Origin: Asaia bogorensis
GTDB lineage: Bacteria; Pseudomonadota; Alphaproteobacteria; Acetobacterales; Acetobacteraceae
Direction: 5' to 3'
DNA: 6,115 nt
Assembly: GCA_945874515.1 (NCBI GenBank)
Contig: CAMCHA010000172.1
Location: 1-6,115, forward strand
The notes under the pieces: generated by a model
Databases searched by the model: none
What the model was told of the DNA's origin: nothing
What the model saw: the letters and a program-made list of their open reading frames with translations, nothing else
Program-made: the position numbers and the translations under genes
Part shown: piece after piece, positions 1-5,186 of the stretch
Layout of the letters: every line of letters starts with the position of its first letter
Position numbering within the stretch: the first letter of the stretch is position 1

Positions 1-173
1 TGGCAAGCCACAATATGGCCGAAGTGGAACGCCTTGCGGATCATGTGCTGATGCTCAAGGGCGGGCGAATTGTGGACCAGGGCAGCCCCAATGATCTGAT
101 CGCGCGCTATGGCCGCGATGATCTGGAACAGGTGTTTCTGGATATTGCCCGCGGCCAAGGGCGCGCGGCATGA
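1..173 (+). CDS. ABC-2-type transporter ATP-binding protein, C-terminal end (5' truncated by window)
   Basis: Only the last 56 residues are present, read in the frame starting at base 3. They open with ASHNMAEVERLADHVLMLKG. The His of 'SHNM' is the H-loop (switch) histidine of ABC ATPases, and 'EVERLADHV.ML..GRIVDQGSP' is the usual strand and turn after it. The tail 'LEQVFLDIARG' is typical of ATPases that drive ABC-2 exporters of the DrrA/NodI/CcmA type. The protein would sit on the cytoplasmic face and hydrolyse ATP to power the permease encoded next. Its stop codon TGA overlaps the ATG of that permease (ATGA), so the two are almost certainly co-transcribed and translationally coupled. Walker A, Walker B and the signature motif lie upstream of the window. 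Substrate cannot be told. Confidence 0.93.
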   Translation, partial: ASHNMAEVERLADHVLMLKGGRIVDQGSPNDLIARYGRDDLEQVFLDIARGQGRAA

Positions 174-970
174 GCGGCGCGGCGCGGCGTGTTTGGGGGC
201 TGATGTATCGGCATTTGGCGCTGTATCGGCGTTCCTGGCCGCGCGTTTTGGAACTGATGTATTGGCCCGTCTTGCAAATGCTGGTCTGGGGTTTTTTCAC
301 TGCCTGGCTTGCGGGCGTGCAGAACAATACCGTGACTGTCACCGCCGGCGTATTGCTGGGCGGTGTGCTGCTGTGGGAGGTGACGCTGCGCAGCCAAATG
401 GGCTTTGCCATTTCCTTCCTTGAGGAAATCTGGTCGCGCAATCTGGGGCATATTTTCGTGGCCCCGCTCAGGCCCACTGAATTGGTGGCGGGCTTGGTTG
501 CCATGAGCATGGTCCGCACCGCCATTGGCGTGGGCCCGGCCATTCTGCTGGCCTTCCTTTTGTACGGCTTTGGCCTTTGGACCCTGGGGCCGGTGCTGGT
601 GCTCTATTTCGCGGCGCTGATGGCGATGGGCTGGGCGGTGGCGCTTGGCGTCACCGCGCTGATCCTCCGCCATGGCGCGGGGGCGGAGGCTTTGGCCTGG
701 GGCGTGCTGTTCGGCTTGGCGCCCTTCTCAGCAGTGTTTTATCCGGTTTCGGTGCTGCCGGGCTGGTTGCAGCCGATCTCACTTGCCATTCCGGCGACTC
801 ATGTTTTTGAAGGCATGCGCGCCGCGCTGTTGGATGGGCGGCTGGCCTGGGATCATCTGGCCTATGCTTTTGCGCTTGATCTGATCTGGCTTGGCTTGGC
901 GGCCTGGCTTTTCATGGCGCAATTCCAAGCGGCGCGCGTCCGAGGCGCTTTGATGAATATTGGCGAATAG
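170..970 (+). CDS. ABC-2-type transporter permease
   Basis: A 266-residue inner-membrane protein, the channel half of an ABC exporter. Hydrophobic segments fall at about residues 26-48, 57-74, 105-131, 138-165, 174-194 and 231-251, giving the six-span layout of the ABC-2 family. The amphipathic stretch 'EEIWSRNLGHIFVAPLRPTE' (85-104) and the 'PFSAVFYPVSVLPGWLQPIS' segment (185-204) with the following 'IPATHVFEGMRA' are family hallmarks. They are usual in DrrB/NodJ-like and polysaccharide or drug exporters. The ATG at 170 is chosen because it overlaps the ATPase stop as ATGA and has an AAGGG (157-161) 8 nt upstream. Length is normal for the family. Substrate is unknown; the next genes (argD, argF) begin 112 nt later and do not suggest one. 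Confidence 0.92.
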   Translation: MSGAARRVWGLMYRHLALYRRSWPRVLELMYWPVLQMLVWGFFTAWLAGVQNNTVTVTAGVLLGGVLLWEVTLRSQMGFAISFLEEIWSRNLGHIFVAPLRPTELVAGLVAMSMVRTAIGVGPAILLAFLLYGFGLWTLGPVLVLYFAALMAMGWAVALGVTALILRHGAGAEALAWGVLFGLAPFSAVFYPVSVLPGWLQPISLAIPATHVFEGMRAALLDGRLAWDHLAYAFALDLIWLGLAAWLFMAQFQAARVRGALMNIGE

Positions 971-1082
971 ATCGGGGCGCCCCTTTCATCTTGCGCGCTT
1001 TTCCGGCAAGTTTCCCCTTTCCGGTCCTTGGTGGGGCGATGGTCGCCTTTGCCCGGGCCGGTAGCTCCCGGAGACTGGAAAC
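971..1082 (+). promoter_or_regulatory. Intergenic leader upstream of argD, with weak hairpins
   Basis: These 112 nt separate the permease stop from the argD start. I see no convincing -35/-10 pair. A short stem GGCGA-TGG-TCGCC (1035-1047) is followed by only three T, so it is a poor terminator candidate. A second stem pairs CCGGG (1053-1057) with CCCGG (1067-1071) and covers the first bases of the argD ribosome site. GGGGCGCCCC (974-983) is a palindrome without room for a good loop. Whether argD has its own promoter here or is read through from the ABC operon cannot be decided from sequence. Confidence 0.35.
1070..1073 (+). promoter_or_regulatory. Ribosome binding site of argD, supports GTG start
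   Basis: GGAG lies 9 nt before the GTG at 1083, a normal spacing. The first in-frame ATG (1098) would leave 24 nt between this site and the start and would remove the residues before 'PTYNR', so GTG is preferred. Confidence 0.6.
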
Positions 1083-2285
1083 GTGATTCCCGCCCTAATG
1101 CCGACCTATAACCGTGCCGACCTTGCTTTTGAGCGGGGCGAAGGCGCGCGACTTTGGACGGAAGATGGCCGACGTTTCCTGGATTTCGGCGCGGGCATCG
1201 CCACATCCTCGCTGGGCCATGGGCACCAGCATCTGACGCGGATGATCGCGGAACAGGCGGGCAAGATAATCCATGCCTCCAACCTCTATCGCATCCCGCA
1301 GGCGGAACGGCTGGCGCAGCGGCATGTGGAAAACTCCTTCGCCGACAGCGTGTTTTTCTGTAATTCCGGCGCCGAAGCGAATGAGGGCATGATCAAGGCT
1401 GTCCGTAAATATCATGCGGAAAACGGCCATCCGGAACGCTACCGGCTGATCTGCTTTGATGGCGCCTTCCATGGCCGCACCATGGCCGCGCTGGCTGCTA
1501 CGGGGAATGAGAAATATTTGGCCGGCTTCGGCCCGCCGGTTGAAGGCTTCGACCATGTGCCCTTCGACAATATGAACGCGGTGCGTGATGCGATTGGCCC
1601 CAATACCGCCGGTGTGATGATTGAACCCGTGCAGGGTGAAGGCGGCGTGCGCCCCGCGCCGCTTAGGTTCCTGCGCGAATTGCGCGCCATGTGCGACGAA
1701 TACGGGCTATTGCTGGCCTTGGATGAAGTGCAGACCGGCATCGGCCGCTCCGGCAAGATGTGGGCCCATCAATGGGCCGGGATCGAGCCTGATGTGATGT
1801 CATCCGCCAAGGGCATTGGCGGCGGCTTCCCGCTGGGCGGCATTTTCGCCAAGGAACATGTGGCGAAGCATTTGAAGGCCGGCACGCATGGCTCAACCTA
1901 TGGCGGCGGGCCGCTTGCTTGCGCGGCCGGCAATGCGGTGATGGATGTGGTTTCCGCCCCCGGCTTCCTTGACCGTGTGGACCAGGTGGCGCGGCATTTG
2001 TGGCGCGCCCTGCTGGCCCTTGCCGCCAAGCATCCGACAGTGATTGAAGATGTGCGCGGCGCTGGCCTGCTGCTTGGCCTCAAGCTGCGGCCTGAGGTGA
2101 ATAACGGCGAAATGCAGAGTGCCGCCGTGGCTGAGGGTCTGCTGACTGTGGCGGCGGGGATGAATGTGCTGCGCCTGGCGCCGCCCTTGATCATCACAGA
2201 GGCGGATGCGGATGAAGCGGTGGCGCTGCTTGATCGCGCTTGCCTGCGCCTGACCCCAGCCGGTGCCCAAGCCGCGGCGCAATGA
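1083..2285 (+). CDS. argD: Acetylornithine aminotransferase (class III PLP-dependent)
   Basis: This enzyme converts N-acetylglutamate semialdehyde to N2-acetylornithine with glutamate as amino donor, in cytosolic arginine synthesis; the family often also acts on succinyl-diaminopimelate. The 400 residues match the usual ArgD length. Visible signatures are the N-terminal 'LMPTYNR', 'CNSGAEANE' (93-101), which binds the cofactor phosphate, 'FHGRT' (129-133), '[12 protein letters not shown]' (213-224) with Asp214 contacting the pyridine nitrogen, and '[13 protein letters not shown]' (241-253) with Lys243 as the Schiff-base lysine. '[14 protein letters not shown]' (270-283) follows. A GTG start at 1083 is supported by GGAG at 1070-1073; ATG at 1098 is an alternative. 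The stop overlaps the argF ATG (ATGA), so the two steps are coupled. Related transaminases (AstC, 4-aminobutyrate) are possible but the argF partner makes ArgD the clear choice. Confidence 0.95.
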   Translation: MIPALMPTYNRADLAFERGEGARLWTEDGRRFLDFGAGIATSSLGHGHQHLTRMIAEQAGKIIHASNLYRIPQAERLAQRHVENSFADSVFFCNSGAEANEGMIKAVRKYHAENGHPERYRLICFDGAFHGRTMAALAATGNEKYLAGFGPPVEGFDHVPFDNMNAVRDAIGPNTAGVMIEPVQGEGGVRPAPLRFLRELRAMCDEYGLLLALDEVQTGIGRSGKMWAHQWAGIEPDVMSSAKGIGGGFPLGGIFAKEHVAKHLKAGTHGSTYGGGPLACAAGNAVMDVVSAPGFLDRVDQVARHLWRALLALAAKHPTVIEDVRGAGLLLGLKLRPEVNNGEMQSAAVAEGLLTVAAGMNVLRLAPPLIITEADADEAVALLDRACLRLTPAGAQAAAQ

Positions 2286-3232
2286 GTGCAATGTTGAAAT
2301 CGGTCAGGGGCGGCGATGCGCCGCCCCGCCACTTTTTGGAATTGATGGATCTTGAACCGGCGGTGCTGCGCCGGATGCTTGATGTGGCCGGGCGCGCCAA
2401 GCGTGGCGAGCTTGCGGGCAAGCCCTTGGCCGGCAAATCCATTGCGTTGATTTTCGAAAAACCATCCACCCGCACACGCGTTTCCTTTGAAGTGGGCATT
2501 CGCCAATTGGGTGGCGATGTTGTTGTGCTGTCTTCCAAGGACATGCAGCTTGGCCGAGGCGAAACCCCGGCGGATACGGCGAAGGTGCTATCCCGCTATG
2601 TAGATGCCATCATGCTGCGCACCGATAATGTGCAGAAAATCCGCGAATTGGCAGAACATGCGACGGTGCCGGTGATCAATGGCCTGACCGATGTATCCCA
2701 TCCCTGCCAATTGATGGCCGATGTCATGACCTTTGAGGAACATCGCGGCCCGATTGCCGGGCAGGTGGTGGCCTGGACAGGTGATGGCAACAACGTCGCG
2801 CAATCCTTCATCCAGGCAGCGGCGCGCTTTGGCTTTACGCTGCGGTTGGCAACCCCGCCAGAATTGGCGCCGCCGGCGGAATTGATCGCCTGGGCGCGCG
2901 CGCAAGGTGCGAAGGTGGAATTGACCCATGACCCAATCGCCGCGGTGCGTGATGCGCGCTGCGTGGTGACCGATAGCTGGGTTTCCATGTCTGATGAGCG
3001 CGAAGGGCGGGCCGAGAGCCGGCATAATCTTTTGGCGCCGTATCAACTGAACAGTGCCTTGCTGAAACATGCGGCACCGGATGCGATTGTAATGCATTGC
3101 CTGCCGGCGCATCGCGGCGAGGAAATCACCGATGAGGTGATGGATGGCCCGCAAAGCGTGGTGTTTGATGAGGCGGAGAACCGCCTGCATGCGCAGAAGG
3201 GTGTGCTGCTTTGGGCCTTGGGGCTGGCGTAG
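2282..3232 (+). CDS. argF: Ornithine carbamoyltransferase, anabolic
   Basis: Catalyses carbamoyl phosphate + ornithine to citrulline + phosphate in the cytosol. From ATG 2282 the protein has 316 residues, usual for the family. The N-terminal carbamoyl-phosphate domain carries '[12 protein letters not shown]' (59-70) with the STRTR motif, and 'HPCQ' (140-143) completes that site. The C-terminal ornithine domain has Asp231 and the loop 'SMSDE' (235-239), then 'MHCLPAHRG' (271-279) with the reactive Cys273. The loop usually reads SMG; here Gly is replaced by Ser. The ATG overlaps the argD stop (ATGA) and has no clear Shine-Dalgarno sequence, so re-initiation after argD is likely. ATG 2291 and an in-frame TTG at 2240 inside argD are less likely starts. 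Aspartate carbamoyltransferase is excluded by HPCQ and HCLPAHRG. Confidence 0.96.
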   Translation: MSAMLKSVRGGDAPPRHFLELMDLEPAVLRRMLDVAGRAKRGELAGKPLAGKSIALIFEKPSTRTRVSFEVGIRQLGGDVVVLSSKDMQLGRGETPADTAKVLSRYVDAIMLRTDNVQKIRELAEHATVPVINGLTDVSHPCQLMADVMTFEEHRGPIAGQVVAWTGDGNNVAQSFIQAAARFGFTLRLATPPELAPPAELIAWARAQGAKVELTHDPIAAVRDARCVVTDSWVSMSDEREGRAESRHNLLAPYQLNSALLKHAAPDAIVMHCLPAHRGEEITDEVMDGPQSVVFDEAENRLHAQKGVLLWALGLA

Positions 3233-3240
3233 CGCTTAAG

Positions 3241-3266
3241 GCGTGACCCGTAAGTAAGGGTCACGC
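3241..3266. terminator. Hairpin between convergent argF and receptor gene, possible two-way terminator
   Basis: GCGTGACCC (3241-3249) and GGGTCACGC (3258-3266) form a perfect 9-bp stem with an 8-nt loop, placed 8 nt after the argF stop and 27 nt after the end of the convergent gene. The position is right for ending transcription from both sides. The plus-strand tail is GTATTTGGGTT and the minus-strand tail is CTTAAGCGC, so neither has a proper U tract. It may instead protect mRNA 3' ends. Confidence 0.55.
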
Positions 3267-3293
3267 GTATTTGGGTTGATTAGGCCCCCTGCC

Positions 3294-4268
3294 CTATTCC
3301 GGCTGCGCGCCGGAAATCTTCACCATCTCGGCCCAGATCGGCTGTTCACGCTTCAACCGCGCTGCCAATTCCTCCGGCGTTGAACCCGTCAGCCGCGCGC
3401 CCATGCCGATGGCGCGTTGCTGCAATTCCGGATCGGCGAAGGCTGTGCGGATTTCAGAAGAAATTCGGTCCACAATCTCACGCGGCATGGCGCGTGGCCC
3501 GGCCCACATATGCCAGGGGCTGACGTTGAAATTATCCATCCCCGCTTCCGCCATGGTCGGCACATTGGGCATGGCGGGCCAGCGTTCCGGCAGCGTCACA
3601 GCCAGCGGGCGAATGCGCCCTTCCTGAATAACGCCGACATAGCTCGCCAGATTATCCACTGCGAGTTGGATATCGCCCGAAAGCATGGCCGGGATGGTCT
3701 GCGCCGCGCCACGGAAGGCAACATGGGTACTTTCAATGCCCGCCCGGCCCAGAAGATAAGCGCCGGAAAGGTGAATGGTGGTACCCACCCCCGAAGACCC
3801 GTAGCTGATGCCGCCGCGCCGCGTCTTGGCCCAGGTGATGAATTCCTGGAGCGTTTGCGCCGGCACATGCTGCGCCGGCACCGCCACCACATTGGGCAAA
3901 TCCCACATGGCGCTGATCCAAGCGAAATCCTTTTCGGGATCATAGGGCAGGGCTTTGAACAGCATGGGGTTGATCACGATATTATGCATGCTGATCGTGC
4001 CGATGGTGTAACCATCTGGTGTCGCGCGCGCGATGGCTTCCGTGCCGATATTGCCCGAAGCGCCAGAACGCGTCTCAACAATGAAATTCTGCCCGAAGCG
4101 GCGCGACAAGACTTCGCAGGCAAGCCGCGTCATCACATCAAGCGACCCGCCCGGCGGAAAGCCGACAAAAACGCGCACGGGCCGATTGGGCCAGGCGGCT
4201 TGCGCAATCGCGGGGCTGGCCAGGCCAAGGGCAAGTGGTGTGGCGAGAAGGCTGCGACGTTGGATCAT
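3294..4268 (-). CDS. Bug/TctC-family periplasmic solute receptor (tripartite tricarboxylate transporter type)
   Basis: A 324-residue exported binding protein of the Bug family, which captures small, mostly carboxylated compounds for TctAB-type transporters. Residues 1-24 (MIQRRSLLATPLALGLASPAIAQA) form a signal peptide with likely cleavage near AIA/QA; the RR pair makes Tat export possible but the motif is not ideal. Mature-protein hallmarks are 'WPNRPVRVFVGFPPGGSLDV' (26-45), 'VETRSGASGNIGTEAIARAT' (64-83) followed by PDGYTIG, 'GSSGVGTTIHLSGAYL' (157-172), 'VAFRGAAQTIPAMLSGDI' (183-200) and 'PNVPTMAEAG' (234-243). The start at 4268 is set by GGGAGG six bases upstream and by the signal peptide. 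An upstream ATG (4346) would overlap the previous gene and bury the signal. It follows the aldolase-type gene by 28 nt on the same strand, so one operon is likely. No TctA or TctB gene is in the window. Ligand unknown. Confidence 0.93.
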   Translation of the reverse strand: MIQRRSLLATPLALGLASPAIAQAAWPNRPVRVFVGFPPGGSLDVMTRLACEVLSRRFGQNFIVETRSGASGNIGTEAIARATPDGYTIGTISMHNIVINPMLFKALPYDPEKDFAWISAMWDLPNVVAVPAQHVPAQTLQEFITWAKTRRGGISYGSSGVGTTIHLSGAYLLGRAGIESTHVAFRGAAQTIPAMLSGDIQLAVDNLASYVGVIQEGRIRPLAVTLPERWPAMPNVPTMAEAGMDNFNVSPWHMWAGPRAMPREIVDRISSEIRTAFADPELQQRAIGMGARLTGSTPEELAARLKREQPIWAEMVKISGAQPE

Positions 4269-4274
4269 TGTTTT

Positions 4275-4280
4275 CCTCCC
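4275..4280 (-). promoter_or_regulatory. Strong ribosome binding site fixing the start of the receptor gene
   Basis: On the minus strand GGGAGG is followed by AAAACA and then ATG (4268-4266). It lies within the 28-nt gap after the aldolase-type gene and decides against the longer upstream starts at 4292 and 4346. Confidence 0.8.
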
Positions 4281-4296
4281 GATTTTTGTTGTCATT

Positions 4297-5061
4297 TCAG
4301 CGCGCGTAATCCGGTTCTTCCCGGTCAAGCACACGGCGCCAAGCATTTAGATGGAGTCGCGCATCCAGTTTTTCACCCCAAGGCCCCGTGTGATTGCGGC
4401 GTAGATTATCGGGCAGCTTGTGCAGGGGCAGCCCGGTCTGCATGGCAGTCAATTGATACATGCAGGTGCGTTCCGCCATGTAGCATTCATCAAAGGCGTC
4501 ATGCACTGTCGGGCCCACCACCGTCACGCCATGGCCGCGCATCAGCATGATGGTCTTATCGCCCATCAGCCGCGCAATGCGGTCCCCTTCTTCATTGCTA
4601 TGGACGGGCTGATCGCCTTCATCATCATAGACCGTGCGGTCATTCAGCAGCAGGTTGTTGTGATGCGAAAGCGCGAATTCCGCGCCCTGCACCATGGAAA
4701 GCGCGGTCAAATGCCGCGGGTGCACATGGATCACGCAGGTCGCTGCCGGATTGGCGAGGTGAATGCGCGTGTGAATATGGAACGCGACCTTGCGGAGTTC
4801 GCCGCTGCCGCGCAGCACGCGGCCTTCCAGGTCACAAACAATCAGATCGGATGCCTTCAATTCCTGGAACAAATAGCCGCGTGGATTGATCAGGAAGCGC
4901 GGCTCAGCCTCATTGGGCAACATCAGGCTGTTGTGATTGCCGATATGCTCATTCCAGCCGAGTCTCGCGCCAATGCGGAACACGGCGGCCATGTCGCAGC
5001 GGAGTTCCCATTCGCGCACCTCTGCCCGGCTATCGCTCAGTTTTTCGATGATCGCGGCCAT
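4297..5061 (-). CDS. Class II aldolase/adducin family protein
   Basis: A 254-residue cytosolic protein of the family that includes fuculose-phosphate aldolase, ribulose-5-phosphate epimerase and several decarboxylases, which use a divalent metal held by three His. Visible here are the N-terminal substrate loop 'GNHNSLML' (41-48), 'INPRGYLFQELKASDLIVCD' (58-77), the metal pair 'IHVHP' (His112 and His114) and the third His177 in 'LMRGHGVTVVG' (173-183). The spacing of 65 residues is close to the 63 of fuculose aldolase. The catalytic acid of sugar-phosphate aldolases should lie 19 residues before the first metal His, but Ala93 is found there, in 'KVAFHIHTRIH'. This resembles the adducin-like branch, whose reactions are mostly unknown. 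The start has GGGAGG (5067-5072) 5 nt upstream. It is the first gene of a probable two-gene operon with the solute receptor. Substrate not predicted; decarboxylase or retro-aldol lyase are both possible. Confidence 0.88.
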   Translation of the reverse strand: MAAIIEKLSDSRAEVREWELRCDMAAVFRIGARLGWNEHIGNHNSLMLPNEAEPRFLINPRGYLFQELKASDLIVCDLEGRVLRGSGELRKVAFHIHTRIHLANPAATCVIHVHPRHLTALSMVQGAEFALSHHNNLLLNDRTVYDDEGDQPVHSNEEGDRIARLMGDKTIMLMRGHGVTVVGPTVHDAFDECYMAERTCMYQLTAMQTGLPLHKLPDNLRRNHTGPWGEKLDARLHLNAWRRVLDREEPDYAR

Positions 5062-5104
5062 GCGGACCTCCCTGGACCATTCATTTGGTCAAGCCTTGCA
5101 CAGA

Positions 5105-5118
5105 TCAGGCGCGCCTGA
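5105..5118. repeat. Perfect 14-bp palindrome, candidate operator
   Basis: TCAGGCGCGCCTGA reads the same on both strands with no central spacer. It lies 15 nt upstream of the candidate -35 of the plus-strand gene, a usual place for a regulator site. No regulator gene is in the window, so the binding protein is unknown. Confidence 0.4.
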
Positions 5119-5133
5119 CCACGGGGTCCGGTG

Positions 5134-5162
5134 TTGACGGCGCTAGGCAGGGCGCGGAGCAT
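5134..5162 (+). promoter_or_regulatory. Candidate sigma70-type promoter for the dimethylformamidase-like gene
   Basis: TTGACG (5134-5139) matches the -35 consensus at five of six bases. A 17-nt spacer leads to GAGCAT (5157-5162), which matches only three of six -10 bases (A2, A5, T6). Transcription would start near 5169, giving a leader of about 18 nt that still contains the GAGAGG ribosome site (5173-5178). Confidence 0.35.
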
Positions 5163-5186
5163 TCCGCACAAAGAGAGGACCCACCC

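Larger units (their letters stand above)
5062..5186. promoter_or_regulatory. Divergent control region between aldolase-type and dimethylformamidase-like genes
   Basis: This 125-nt spacer must carry the starts of transcription for both flanking genes. It holds a perfect 14-bp palindrome (5105-5118), an inverted pair TGGTCA/TGACCA (5086-5091 and 5116-5121) and a second pair GACCA/TGGTC (5075-5079 and 5086-5090) close to the aldolase-type start. These look like candidate sites for a dimeric regulator. I could not identify a minus-strand promoter. Confidence 0.6.

Noticed and set aside
1035..1050. Hairpin GGCGA-TGG-TCGCC followed by TTT as a terminator of the ABC operon
   Set aside because: The stem is only 5 bp with a 3-nt loop and three T, too weak to call a terminator.
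2240..2281. Extended TTG start of argF inside argD
   Set aside because: It adds 14 residues not typical of the family, and the ATG at 2282 overlaps the argD stop in the classical ATGA arrangement.
3856..3881. Direct repeat TGCGCCGGCAC twice, 15 nt apart
   Set aside because: It encodes 'VPAQHVPAQ' within a normal-length receptor; the protein alignment pattern shows no insertion, so it is chance codon similarity.
4269..4346. Extended start of the receptor gene at 4346 or 4292
   Set aside because: The 4346 start would overlap the preceding gene by 50 nt, and either would push the signal peptide away from the N-terminus, while a strong ribosome site sits just before 4268.
3417..4550. A 377-codon open frame on the plus strand opposite the receptor gene
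   Set aside because: It lies antisense to two well-supported genes, has no recognisable domain, and is rich in His, Arg and Ala as expected from the reverse complement of GC-biased codons.
5090..5095. TTGACC on the minus strand as a -35 box for the aldolase-type gene
   Set aside because: A 17-nt spacer would put the -10 on the ribosome binding site and the transcript start at or after the start codon.
4420..5118. A 232-codon plus-strand open frame opposite the aldolase-type gene
   Set aside because: It is antisense to a gene with clear family motifs and shows no motif or ribosome site of its own.
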